DNA of 64,000 bases from Gluconobacter vitians (GTDB taxonomy: Bacteria; Pseudomonadota; Alphaproteobacteria; Acetobacterales; Acetobacteraceae). The first letter of the stretch is position 1. Every line of letters begins with the position of its first letter. The stretch spans positions 182,272 to 246,271 of the forward strand of contig NZ_JABCQG010000002.1 in NCBI RefSeq assembly GCF_015244565.1. The letters run 5' to 3'. Positions 51,012 to 60,700 of this stretch are shown here, in pieces. A model generated the notes under the pieces. It ran no database searches, was not told where the DNA came from, and worked only from the letters and a program-made list of their open reading frames with translations. The translations under genes and the position numbers were made by a program.

Positions 51012-52439
51012 TCAGCCGAAAGGCGGGCGTCCACCGGGCTTACCCCCGGGGCCACCCATGCCCTTCATCAGATCAGCCAGACCACCTGCACCACCCATGC
51101 CGCGCATCAGGCCACCAAGGCCCATTTTGCTGATACGCTTCATCATGGTGGACATGTCGTTGAACTGTTTGAGCAGACGGTTGATTTCCGGAACCGTGGT
51201 TCCCGAACCAGCCGCAATGCGCTTCTTGCGGGACGCCTTGATGATTTCGGGCGTCTTGCGCTCCTGCTTCGTCATCGAGGAAATGATGGCCTTGTGACGT
51301 TTGAAGATCGACGTATCGAGCTCCTTGTCACCCAGCATATCCTTGATCTTTCCCATCCCCGGCATCATGCCGAGAATACCGGAAATCGAGCCCATGCGGT
51401 TGATCTGGTCGATCTGGGAGACATAGTCATCCAGGTCGAACTTGCCCGCGAGCATCTTCTTTGCGACGCGCTCGCCTTCCTCGTGATCGAGGGTTTCGGC
51501 AGCACGTTCCACCAACCCGGCGACGTCACCCAGGCCGAGAATACGGCCGGCAACGCGCTCGGGATGGAATTCTTCAAGCGCTTCGAGGTTCTCACCCGAG
51601 CCCGTCAGCTTGATCGGCGCACCGGTGATGGCCTTCATGGACAGGGCCGCGCCACCGCGGGCATCGCCGTCCATACGGCTCATGACAACGCCGGTGATGC
51701 CGACAGCCTCATTGAAGGCCTTGGCCGTGTTGACGGCGTCCTGACCGGTCATCGCATCGACGACCAGCAGCGTCTCGGCCGGCTTGGTGAGCGTGCGGAT
51801 TTCCCGCACTTCATCCATCAGCGCCTCATCGATCGAAAGACGGCCTGCCGTATCGAGGATGACAACATCATAGCCTTCAAGACGTCCTGTTTCGAGCGCA
51901 CGCTTTGCGATCTGAACGGGAGACTGCCCGGCAATGATCGGCAGGGCCTGAGCACGACCCGTCTTGGCATTGACGCGCTCGGCCAGCTGCTGGAGCTGGA
52001 GCTGCGCGGCCGGACGCTGGACATCGAGGCTGGCCAGAAGAACTTTCTTGTGCTCACGGCTGGACAGACGCAGGGCGATCTTGCCGGAGGTCGTGGTTTT
52101 ACCCGAACCCTGCAGACCCACCATCAGCACCGGAACCGGCGGATTGGCGGACAGGTTTAGCGGAACCGCCCCTGCCCCTCCAAGCGCATCGATCAGTGCA
52201 TCATTGACGATCTTGGCCACGGCCTGACCGGGAGAAACGCTTTCCAGCACTTCCTGCCCGACAGAACGCTCGCGGACCTTGTTGACGAAGTCCCGCACCA
52301 CAGGCAGTGCAACGTCCGCCTCCAGCATGGCGAGACGCACTTCACGCATGGCCTCGGTGACATCAGCCTCCGAGAGCTTTCCGTTCTTGGAAAGCCCATC
52401 GAGGACACCGGACATCTTGCCTGAGAGTTGTTCGAACAA
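51012..52439 (-). CDS. ffh: Signal recognition particle protein Ffh
   Basis: GTPase that targets nascent membrane proteins with 4.5S RNA. The N domain is followed by the GTP loop [15 protein letters not shown] (near residue 108), DTAGRL and TGSGENL. The methionine-rich M domain has [15 protein letters not shown] blocks ([10 protein letters not shown]). The tail is Gly/Pro-rich. It starts with TTG at 52439, with AAGGTGA upstream; the encoded [12 protein letters not shown] matches the family's first helix, which supports this unusual start. The length is 475 residues. Confidence 0.95.
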   Translation of the reverse strand: MFEQLSGKMSGVLDGLSKNGKLSEADVTEAMREVRLAMLEADVALPVVRDFVNKVRERSVGQEVLESVSPGQAVAKIVNDALIDALGGAGAVPLNLSANPPVPVLMVGLQGSGKTTTSGKIALRLSSREHKKVLLASLDVQRPAAQLQLQQLAERVNAKTGRAQALPIIAGQSPVQIAKRALETGRLEGYDVVILDTAGRLSIDEALMDEVREIRTLTKPAETLLVVDAMTGQDAVNTAKAFNEAVGITGVVMSRMDGDARGGAALSMKAITGAPIKLTGSGENLEALEEFHPERVAGRILGLGDVAGLVERAAETLDHEEGERVAKKMLAGKFDLDDYVSQIDQINRMGSISGILGMMPGMGKIKDMLGDKELDTSIFKRHKAIISSMTKQERKTPEIIKASRKKRIAAGSGTTVPEINRLLKQFNDMSTMMKRISKMGLGGLMRGMGGAGGLADLMKGMGGPGGKPGGRPPFG

Positions 52440-52463
52440 CGGGTCACCTTAAAGCAAACAGAA

Positions 52464-52499
52464 ACACGCCACTGCGCGAGTCTTCGCGAGGTGGCGTGT
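52464..52499 (-). promoter_or_regulatory. Strong hairpin between the Spy-like gene and ffh
   Basis: ACACGCCAC (52464-52472) pairs with GTGGCGTGT (52491-52499), and CGCGA (52475-52479) with TCGCG (52484-52488), around a 4-base loop. On the minus strand it is followed by a T-rich stretch (TTTCTGTTTGCTTT). It could end the Spy-like transcript or attenuate ffh, since only about 24 bases separate it from the ffh start. Confidence 0.65.
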
Positions 52500-52567
52500 C
52501 CGGAAACAGGACTGCTCTATCGACTTGGCACCGAAGCGTCAAGCGATAGAGGCAGGATCAGCAGTTT

Positions 52568-53095
52568 TCAGGGCATATCGTCCGGATCGCCTTCCGGCGG
52601 ATGACCCAGCAGCGCCTTCATCTGTTCATGAAGGTCCCTGAGCTTGTCCATGGTCTCCTTGGCCTGCTGGCGCTGAGCCGGCGTCAGAAGATCATGCAGT
52701 TCTTCCATGGTCTCAAGATGAAGCGCGGAGACCTTGGCCTTGACCGCACCTTCCTGCTTGCTCAGATCCGCAAGAGCAGAGCGGTCCAGATCGCCAGCCG
52801 TTTCAAGGGCCGTATGGATCTTGTCTTCAATAGCCCGCCCTTCGAGACGCAGAGCATGCTCATCCTGATGTGCTTTCTCAAAAATGGTCTTGAGTTTCGC
52901 TTTCTGCGCCGTGGTCAGCGTCACCCCAGGCGGAATCGGAGGCATCATGTGACCCGGGCCGCCATGGGGCCCTCCCGGCGGCGCACGCACATCGTCAGGA
53001 GCATGATGCCCTTCAGCAGATGCCACAAGAGGCGCTATCGTCAGACCGAGGGCAGCAAGGACGGGAAGGAAGGCAGCGGGACGAAAAATCGTCAT
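52568..53095 (-). CDS. Spy/CpxP-like periplasmic protein
   Basis: A 175-residue exported protein. The signal peptide ends near residue 26 (PLVASAEG). It is followed by a His/Pro/Gly-rich linker (HHAPDD, GGPHGGPGH) and a helical domain. Two LTPAQ/LTTAQ-type motifs (LTTAQKAKLK and LLTPAQRQQAK) are the hallmark of the Spy/CpxP fold, which acts as a periplasmic chaperone or envelope-stress brake. AAGGA sits about 10 bases before ATG 53095; 53104 is an alternative. The upstream frame to 53266 is unlikely to be translated. Confidence 0.78.
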   Translation of the reverse strand: MTIFRPAAFLPVLAALGLTIAPLVASAEGHHAPDDVRAPPGGPHGGPGHMMPPIPPGVTLTTAQKAKLKTIFEKAHQDEHALRLEGRAIEDKIHTALETAGDLDRSALADLSKQEGAVKAKVSALHLETMEELHDLLTPAQRQQAKETMDKLRDLHEQMKALLGHPPEGDPDDMP

Positions 53096-53317
53096 GGACG
53101 TCATATCCTTGGAGGTTATGGCAGCCGGAGACGCAGACATCGCGCCTCCACACCTTCCTAGATGGCATGCTTCAATGTTGCTGACCTCCCCCTTCTGCGT
53201 TTCAAAGAGTAAGGCGCAGGGGTTCATGTAACACGGCGACTTGACGGCAGATGTTTCCCGTCGCATGAAGCATCCAGATCCGCGCAGGGCTTTTCAGAAA
53301 TGAAAGCTTTTTCGGAT

Positions 53318-53407
53318 GGAGAGGTGGCCGAGTGGTTTAAGGCAGCGGTCTTGAAAACCGCCATACGTGAGAGCGTATCGTGGGTTCGAATCCCACCCTC
53401 TCCGCCA
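53318..53407 (+). tRNA. tRNA-Ser (UGA)
   Basis: A long-variable-arm cloverleaf with acceptor GGAGAGG/CCTCTCC, anticodon loop CTTGAAA (anticodon TGA), a long variable arm with TACG-GAGAG-CGTA pairing and an encoded CCA (53405-53407). The length is 90 bases. Confidence 0.97.
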
Positions 53408-53479
53408 AGCCCCCCCAAAAAAAATCAAATCCAATACCGCCCGGAACAGACTGGTTTTTCCCTGCCTTTTGATCTGCAG

Positions 53480-53523
53480 GCACAAAAAAAAACGCCTCTG
53501 CAGATACAGAGACGGTTTTTTTG
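53480..53523. terminator. Bidirectional terminator between tRNA-Ser and rhlE
   Basis: A run of A and CG-CTCTG pairs with CAGAG-CG and a run of T, with one or two mismatches around a CAGATA loop. It can serve tRNA-Ser (+) and the helicase gene (-). Confidence 0.75.
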
Positions 53524-53541
53524 ACTATCCGAAAATCAGGA

Positions 53542-54834
53542 TCAGCGTGGGCGCGGACCTCCGCGGCCGGGAGCGCCACCACGGCCGCCACCTGGACGCC
53601 CGCCACCTGAAGGCGGACCGGAGCGACGACGGCCACCACCGCCGCCTCCACGACCACCTCCCAGAACCGGCGGACGCAGCGTCGACAGACGCGCTTCTTC
53701 GGAATGGAACGGATGATCGGTCACGACGGGAATGGGCTTGCCGATCTTCTTCTCGATATCCTTGAGCCATGCGCGCTGTTCGGCATCACAGAGCGATACC
53801 GCACAGCCCTCACGTCCCGCACGGGCCGTCCGGCCGATACGGTGGACGTAGGATTCCGGCACATTCGGCAGATCGTAATTGAAGACGTGACTGACTTCGT
53901 CCACGTCGATGCCACGTGCAGCAATATCCGTTGCAACGAGCGCCTTGATGGAGCCGCTGCGGAAACCGGCCATGGCGCGCTCACGGGCACCCTGGGACTT
54001 GTTTCCGTGAATGGCTTCTGCGCGGATTCCGTTCTTGTTCAGGAATTCGGCAACCTTGTTGGCTTCGTGCTTCATCAGCGTGAAGACGACAGCCCGGGCA
54101 ACGCTCGGACTTTCCAGCAGCATGAGAGCCGCATCTTTCTTGCAGCCCGAGTCAACGAACATGACAGCCTGATTGATACGATCAACCGTGCTCGACTCAG
54201 GTGTTACCTGAACCGTCGCCGGATCCTTGAGCAGAGAATGAGCCAGATCGCTGATGGAGGACGGCATGGTCGCCGAGAACAGCAGGGTCTGACGCTGCTT
54301 CGGCAGCAGAGCCATGATGCGCTGGATATCGCGCACAAAGCCCATGTCCAGCATCCGGTCGGCCTCATCGAGGACAAGGATTTCGAGACTGGAGAGATCG
54401 ATGTACTTCTGGCCGATCAGATCCAGCAGACGCCCGGGGGCAGCAACGAGAACATCAACGCCACGACGGGTCGCCTCGATCTGACGTCCCTGCCCTACAC
54501 CACCGAACACGACAGCATAAGAGAACTTCATATGCCGCGCATAGGCGGCGAAGCTCTCACCGATCTGGGAAGCCAGTTCGCGTGTCGGCGCAAGCACCAG
54601 CGCGCGGACACCCTTCGGCGGCGCAGGACGACGATTTGAGAAAATGTGGTTCAGGATCGGCAACGCAAAAGCTGCGGTCTTGCCCGTTCCGGTCTGGGCG
54701 AGACCCAGGAGGTCACGTCCTTCAAGAAGGTAAGGGATGGCGCCAGCCTGAATCGGGGTTGGCGTAACGTAGCCTTCTTCAGCAAGGGCCTTCTGAATTG
54801 GCTCGGCAAGCTTGAGTTCAGCAAAACTGGTCAT
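53542..54834 (-). CDS. DEAD-box RNA helicase, RhlE-like
   Basis: ATP-dependent RNA helicase. All core motifs are visible: the Q motif YVTPTPIQAGAIP, AQTGTGKTAAF, PTRELASQI, DEAD (VLDEADRMLD), SAT, and HRIGRTARAGR. The last 40 residues are Gly/Arg-rich with RGG-like repeats, which often bind RNA. Start at ATG 54834 with AGGAGAGG upstream; 430 residues. The RhlE subgroup assignment is from overall pattern. Such helicases often act in ribosome assembly or the cold. Confidence 0.92.
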   Translation of the reverse strand: MTSFAELKLAEPIQKALAEEGYVTPTPIQAGAIPYLLEGRDLLGLAQTGTGKTAAFALPILNHIFSNRRPAPPKGVRALVLAPTRELASQIGESFAAYARHMKFSYAVVFGGVGQGRQIEATRRGVDVLVAAPGRLLDLIGQKYIDLSSLEILVLDEADRMLDMGFVRDIQRIMALLPKQRQTLLFSATMPSSISDLAHSLLKDPATVQVTPESSTVDRINQAVMFVDSGCKKDAALMLLESPSVARAVVFTLMKHEANKVAEFLNKNGIRAEAIHGNKSQGARERAMAGFRSGSIKALVATDIAARGIDVDEVSHVFNYDLPNVPESYVHRIGRTARAGREGCAVSLCDAEQRAWLKDIEKKIGKPIPVVTDHPFHSEEARLSTLRPPVLGGGRGGGGGGRRRSGPPSGGGRPGGGRGGAPGRGGPRPR

Positions 54835-55128
54835 GGACCTCTCCTTTGAGACGGCAAGGTCATGCTCAGGCAACCGCACCGCTATATAATCTGCCAAGCC
54901 ACTTGCCGCAGGCATTCATGGCAAATGACGGTACTCTCTGGGTCGCCTTTAAAGCCGGGCCTGAAACAGGCCCGGACAAAAAAAATCGGCTGGATCATGA
55001 GATCGTCATTACACTTCAGCAAACTGGCCCTGAAGTGCACGTGGGATGTAGGACAACATTTGTCCCATTGCAAGGAGACAGCAAAGCCCCGCTTGGAAAA
55101 GCTATTGTTATTTCTTGAGATTTTGCAA
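54835..55128. other. Intergenic stretch with perfect hairpin
   Basis: This 294-base gap between the nitroreductase and helicase genes looks less GC-rich than its surroundings. It contains CCGGGCCTG (54955-54963) and CAGGCCCGG (54967-54975), a perfect 9-base-pair stem with a 3-base loop, next to a run of eight A. On the minus strand the T run precedes the stem, so it is not a normal terminator for the nitroreductase. It may be part of the helicase leader. No gene is supported here. Confidence 0.5.
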
Positions 55129-55737
55129 TCAAGAGAAGCAGTCGTATTGAACCACTGCATCAAGAGGCAAAAATCCGCCCCGTGGCTGGGGTGATGATGC
55201 CTCACGTCCGAGCGCTACGAACATCACAATCTCATGATCCTTCGGAAGATTGATAATCTTACCGACCTGCTCGAAATCGAACCCGTCCATGGGACAGGTC
55301 TGTAGACCATGCGCCGATGCAGCCATCATGAGGGCATAGGCCGCCAGACCGCAGGAACGAAGCCCCTCGTCCCGCTGCACCTGTTCATGTCCTTCATAAT
55401 AGGACCGGATCATTTTGACGTATCCGTCCCGTACGGACTCGGGCGCATCCTTCCAGTACCGGGCGGGATCTTTCTCCCAGGCCTTGATGTCCGCACACAT
55501 CACGATCAGGGCGGCACAGTCCTCGACCTGCGGCTGATTCCAGGCGGCAGCCCGGATCCGGCGACGCTGCTCCGTGTCACGGACGACAAGGAACCGGCAG
55601 TTCTGGATGTTGAAAGCGGTCGGAGCATGACGGGCAGCTTCCAGAATGGCCGTCAGTTCGGCGTCGGGAATCCTGTATTCCGGATCAAAATGCTTGGTGG
55701 CACGACGCGATGCGATGGCCTGAAGGATTTCGCTCAT
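55129..55737 (-). CDS. Nitroreductase family protein
   Basis: FMN-dependent oxidoreductase fold of 202 residues. ASRRATKHFDPEYRIPD is the FMN-binding N-terminal motif. ARHAPTAFNIQNCRFLVV and SAHGLQTCPMDGFDFEQV are the other family blocks, and LGREA-type ends follow. The substrate is not identifiable. It is upstream of the helicase on the same strand, with a 294-base gap. Confidence 0.87.
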   Translation of the reverse strand: MSEILQAIASRRATKHFDPEYRIPDAELTAILEAARHAPTAFNIQNCRFLVVRDTEQRRRIRAAAWNQPQVEDCAALIVMCADIKAWEKDPARYWKDAPESVRDGYVKMIRSYYEGHEQVQRDEGLRSCGLAAYALMMAASAHGLQTCPMDGFDFEQVGKIINLPKDHEIVMFVALGREASSPQPRGGFLPLDAVVQYDCFS

Positions 55738-55846
55738 GAATCGAAAGCTCCGCTCTGACTGTTATTTGATCAGACCCTGACGAAACAGAATCCGTGTCTG
55801 AGTCTAACCGGGTCCAGGAGCGAAGGTTGCAAAGTGTGTATGAAAC

Positions 55847-56452
55847 TCAGTGGCCCGCCCGCTTGAGAAGAAACATGGCCTGCTCGCCAAACAGATTGGC
55901 AAGCCTGATGGAGCGGCGCCAGGGCGCACGGGCCCCGTCCTCGTCAATCGCCAGCCACTGCTGAACGACGTACCCTTCCTCTTCGCAGAGCAGGAGAAAA
56001 TCCTGGATCGTGCAGGGATGGATATTTGGCGTCGAATACCAGGGCGTATTCCACACGGGCGTCATCGGCATCCGGCCGGTCGTCAGAAGCTGGAGCCTCA
56101 GCCGCCAGTGGCCGAAATTGGGGAAAGAAACGATGGCGTGACGTCCAATCCGGAGCATCTGCCGCAGGACCTCACGCGGGCGCTCGACGGCCTGTAGCGT
56201 TCTTTGCAGGACCACGTAATCAAACGTGTCGTCCGGATAGTCCGCCAGATCATGATCCGCGTCGCCATGCATAACCGGCAGGCCATGTGCGACGGACTGC
56301 GTAACGTTCTGCATATCGATCTCGATCCCGCGGGCGTCGCAGGACCGTGTACGATACAGATAGTCGATCAGCGTGCCGTCCCCGCTGCCAACATCGAGAA
56401 CGCGGGCCCGTGGAGCAATCATTTCAGCAATAAGTCGCTGGTCCACACGCAT
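55847..56452 (-). CDS. metW: Methionine biosynthesis protein MetW
   Basis: SAM-dependent methyltransferase-like protein that works with MetX. VLDVGSGDGTLIDYL near residue 18 is the SAM motif, and GIEIDMQNV and FPNFGHWR are typical of MetW. It has 201 residues. Its start shares one base with the metX stop (TGATG), so the two are translationally coupled. Confidence 0.93.
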   Translation of the reverse strand: MRVDQRLIAEMIAPRARVLDVGSGDGTLIDYLYRTRSCDARGIEIDMQNVTQSVAHGLPVMHGDADHDLADYPDDTFDYVVLQRTLQAVERPREVLRQMLRIGRHAIVSFPNFGHWRLRLQLLTTGRMPMTPVWNTPWYSTPNIHPCTIQDFLLLCEEEGYVVQQWLAIDEDGARAPWRRSIRLANLFGEQAMFLLKRAGH

Positions 56453-57642
56453 CAGCGGTTTCCCTCCAGAAGGGCCGCATGTTCGGCTGCGCCATTGATG
56501 AAGCCCCTGATCGTCCGGTCGAAATCCGGCTCGTCCAGCAGGAAAGCGTCATGCCCGCGATCGCTTTCGATTTCGACGAAAGAGACGTTTGCCCCTGCCC
56601 GGTTGAGCGCACGCACCAGCAGGCGGGACTGGGACGTCGGAAAGAGCCAGTCCGAACTGAATGACACGACACAAAAGCGGGTCTGCGAGTTTCGGAAGGG
56701 ATTGGCGAGATCACCGTCATGCTCGGCGGCCAGATCGAAATAATCCATCGCCCGCGTAATGGTCAGATAGGAATTGGCATCAAACCTGCGCACGAAGGTT
56801 GAGCCCTGATGCCGAAGATAGCTCTCAACCTCGAACATTTCGCCAAACAGTGAAGGGCTGCTCGATGCAGGGACGGCCGTTGCAGCATCATGCCGGACAC
56901 GACGCCCGAACTTGCGGCTGAGTGCTTCTTCGGAAAGATAGGTGATATGCGCCATCATCCGCGCGACACCGAGCCCCCGTGCGGGGATGGCACCAAAATC
57001 CCTGTAATGGCCGTTATGCCAGTCCGGATCGGCGAAAATAGCCTGCCGGCTCACTTCGTTGAACGCGATATTCTGGGCCGAATGGAACGGAGATGTTGCG
57101 ATCGGCATGACGGCGAACACACGGTCCGGGAAATCGGCAGCCCAGGTCAGGGCCTGCATCCCGCCCATGGACCCACCGATGACCGCAAACAGACGCTCAA
57201 TGCCTAAGTGATCAACCAGCTTCGCCTGAGCTGCCACAATGTCATGCATGGTGATGGGCGGAAACTCACTGTCCCACGCCTTCCCGGTTTCCGCGCAGAT
57301 CGATCGCGGACCGGTCGTCCCCATGCAGCCGCCAAGAACATTGGAGCAGATCACGAAATACCGATCCGTATCGATCGGCAGACCAGGCCCTACCATCCGG
57401 CTCCACCAGCCGGGCTTTCCGGTCAGAGGGTTTTTTTCCGCCAGATACTGGTCACCGGTCAGGGCGTGGCAGACCACGATTGCATTGTCCCGCTTTGGCG
57501 AAAGCGTCCCATAAGTGCAGTAGGCAATCTCTAGAGGCGCGAGATGCACACCACATTCCAGATCGAGACCGCTGTCCAGTCGCACGGTCCGGTGTGTGTA
57601 AACCGGACCATCCGCAATGGTCGGTGACGCGCTGATGTCCAT
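56452..57642 (-). CDS. metX: Homoserine O-acyltransferase MetX
   Basis: Acylates homoserine for methionine synthesis. The alpha/beta hydrolase fold shows the nucleophile elbow [12 protein letters not shown], the acid region [10 protein letters not shown] and the catalytic histidine in [10 protein letters not shown]. Members of this family use acetyl- or succinyl-CoA and the sequence alone does not decide which. ATG 57642 gives 396 residues; a GTG at 57705 is rejected because the added residues lie in a structured leader. The gene is coupled to metW. Confidence 0.94.
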   Translation of the reverse strand: MDISASPTIADGPVYTHRTVRLDSGLDLECGVHLAPLEIAYCTYGTLSPKRDNAIVVCHALTGDQYLAEKNPLTGKPGWWSRMVGPGLPIDTDRYFVICSNVLGGCMGTTGPRSICAETGKAWDSEFPPITMHDIVAAQAKLVDHLGIERLFAVIGGSMGGMQALTWAADFPDRVFAVMPIATSPFHSAQNIAFNEVSRQAIFADPDWHNGHYRDFGAIPARGLGVARMMAHITYLSEEALSRKFGRRVRHDAATAVPASSSPSLFGEMFEVESYLRHQGSTFVRRFDANSYLTITRAMDYFDLAAEHDGDLANPFRNSQTRFCVVSFSSDWLFPTSQSRLLVRALNRAGANVSFVEIESDRGHDAFLLDEPDFDRTIRGFINGAAEHAALLEGNR

Positions 57643-57736
57643 CCCTAACCCGCCTCTGATGCCACGCGTGAAGGCAGCATGCCCTCGGGCGCCACGGTAT
57701 GGCACCGCCGGGCGATACGATCAAATCTCTTTTGGG
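57643..57736 (-). promoter_or_regulatory. Structured metX leader
   Basis: On the minus strand, GGTGCCA pairs with TGGCGCC (+ strand 57688-57706, loop TACCG). Downstream, ATGCTGC pairs with GTGGCAT (two wobbles). Both lie between the metX start and a candidate upstream promoter. A bare AGATTTGATCG precedes them, which recalls the SAM-II pattern, but the rest of that motif is missing. The structure is seen; any ligand-sensing role is unproven. Confidence 0.4.
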
Positions 57737-57790
57737 TTGACGATCAATTAACGACTTGAAGAAAGTTAAAAAAACGTAAAAAACTAATGC

Positions 57791-60700
57791 ATGTCGAATG
57801 CGTTCTCCCGTGCCCCATCTGAGACCTCACGGACCTGGCCGTTTCCGGTTGATGCGTCTCCGCTGCAGATTTTGGGCCATTCCGGGACTTTCGACGCCTT
57901 CTATTACGTCAAGACCAATCCCGATCTGAAGACGCTGGGAACGGCGGTTCTACAGCATTATCACCAGCATGGATGGCGTGAGGGCCGCAAACCCAACCCG
58001 TTCTTCGATCCGCACTGGTATCTCAGCCAGAACCGTGACGTCATCGGCGATCCACTGCTGCATTATGTTCTGCGCGGAGAACGCGAAGGCCGGCGCCCGA
58101 TCGCATGGTTCGATCCTGAATGGTACTCGCGCACCTATCCCATCCCGGAAGGAATGCTGGCGCTCGCACATTACCTGTTGAACCGCCATAATACGCCGCT
58201 GCGTCCGATACCGGAGTTCGACCCGGATTTTTATCTACGCTCATATCCGGATGTCGCGAACGCAGGTCTGGATGCACTTGAACACTATATGATCCAGGGG
58301 TTCCGGGAGGCGCGGAAACCCTTTGACGGGTTTGACCCTCTTTATTACCGCCGCAAATACCTGCGTCATTCTCCTGACAGCAATCCACTGCTGCACTACC
58401 TGGAAAATCGCAACCGGCCCGACGTTCACCCGAGCAGCCCGGAAACCGAAATATCCGTCTTCGGAGAAATCAAGCGAAGGAGCAAACCCGGACCGCTCTT
58501 CGAAAAAACCCGCCCGCTGCCAAAAAGCGCCATCCGTCGCGCTCGGGTTCTGGCCTATTATCTTCCGCAGTTTCACACCATTCCCGAAAACGATGCCTGG
58601 TGGGGCGAAGGCTTTACGGAATGGACCAATCTGCCCCGCGGGATCCCCCGTTTTTCGGATCATTATCAGCCACGCATTCCGCGGGATCTGGGACATTACA
58701 CGCTGAATTCACCGAAGATTCTCGAGCGGCAGGCTGCGATGGCCCATGCCGCCGGGATTGAAGGCTTCATTTTCTATTTTTACTGGTTCAACCGCAAACG
58801 CCTGCTGGACCAGCCTCTGGAAATCCTGCTGGCCAATCCACAGATCGAGCTTCCATTCTGCCTCATGTGGGCGAATGAAAACTGGAGCCGCCGCTGGGAT
58901 GGCTCGGAAAATGATCTCCTGATCGCGCAGGATTACCGCCCCGAGGATGACGAAGCCCTTGTGGACTGCTTCGCCCGGTATCTGCGGGATTCCCGTTACA
59001 TCCATTTCGATGGCCGTCCTGTTCTTATGGTCTATCGGCCGGGCACCATTCCGGACGCTCCGGCCGCCTTCGCCAGATGGCGTTCGATGTTCCGAAGCCG
59101 GCACGGGATGAACCCGCTTTTTGTCATGGGACAGGCATTTGGCGACGAAAATCCGGATCTTTTCGGGCTCGATGGAGCCATCGAGTTTCCGCCTCACAAA
59201 GTCGTCTCGGGCTGCAATCTGCTGAATGATGAAATCAGACTGTATGATAATGAATTCAGTGGACAGATTTATGATTATGGCGAAGTCGTAGATGTATCCC
59301 TGGCACAGCCCAAGACACCGTTCCCGCTCATCCGGACCGCCGCGCCGTCCTGGGACAATGATGCGCGCCGGCAGGGAAAAGGCCTCGTTCTGCACGGCTC
59401 GACACCAGAGCTATACGAACGCTGGCTCAGCGGCCTGATCGAACAGGCCCAGACGCGCACGTTTTTTGGTGATCCCGTCGTCTGCATCAATGCCTGGAAC
59501 GAATGGGCTGAAGGCGCCTATCTGGAGCCTGATCAGCATTTCGGAAGCGCCTATCTGAATGCGACAGCCCGGGCCTGCACCGGTTTCAGCAGAAATCATT
59601 CACGCTCAAGGCTTCTTCTGATTGGTCATGATGCCTTTCCAGCCGGAGCCCAACGCCTCCTTCTAGAAACCGGGCGAACATTGAAGCGCTGCTTCGGGGC
59701 AGACATCCAGTTCATCCTGCTCGCAGACGGTGCATTGCTTGAGGAATATCGCAGCGTTGCACCAACCGAGATCCTTGACCCGGACACAGCCACAACGACA
59801 GCCCGGTTGATCCATTTGCAGAAGCAGGGCTTTCAGTCCGCAATCGTTAACAGTGCCGCGTCTTCCCCCATTGTTGCCGATCTTGCGGCCGCGGACATTG
59901 GCTTCGTCTTTCTCATTCACGAACTCCCTGCCCTGCTTCGCAGCCGCAATCTGACAGCCTCGATGGAAAACGCCTGCGCACGCGCACGCCACGCAGTCGT
60001 TCCAGCTGAAAGCGTGGCAAGAAAACTTGGTCTGGACTGCTCCAGGAATCTGAAAATCCTGCCGCAGGGTCTCTATAACTCGGCCCCTTTTTCCGTACAG
60101 GCACGACAGAAGATCCGAAAGCAGATGGATTTCAGCTCGTCGGAACGGATTGTCATGGGCGCAGGCTATGCCGACCTGCGAAAAGGCTTCGATCTCTTCC
60201 TGCATCTCTGGCGCAAGATGGATGGTCGAACACACTGCATATGGCTGGGTAATATCGACATCGCATTAAAGAACAGTCTGCATGTCGAACTGGAGACCGC
60301 CCTTTCCAGCGGCACATTCCATATGCCCGGCCAGGTAGAGGATGTTCCTGCCTGGCTGGCTGCCGCCGACGTCTTTGTGCTGCCTTCTCGTGAAGATCCA
60401 TATCCATCGGTTGTGCTGGAAGCCCTTGCCTCCGGGCTCCCCTGCATTGCCTTCGATGATGCTGGCGGAATCCCGGATCTGCTGAGGGACAGCGCGACAA
60501 CACCCGACACCCCTAGCCGGGTCGTTTCCTTCGCAGACGTTCCGGCTATGACCAGTGCGGCTGAAGAACTGGCAGAATGGTCCCTCATGCGCCCCGCGAG
60601 GGAACGCCAGAAAACCGCACGCGCCACGCAGCGCCGTTTCAGCTTCAGGCCGTATGCACACGAGCTCCTCGGACTTGCTTTGCCTGCGGTTCCGAAGATT

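Noticed and set aside
54846..55118. 90-residue + strand frame in the gap before the nitroreductase gene
   Set aside because: No ribosome-binding site and no family resemblance; it crosses a hairpin and an A run. It could still be a real small protein, but I cannot support it.
57643..57790. SAM-II riboswitch upstream of metX
   Set aside because: Only a GATTTGA-like fragment matches; the conserved core of SAM-II is not visible.
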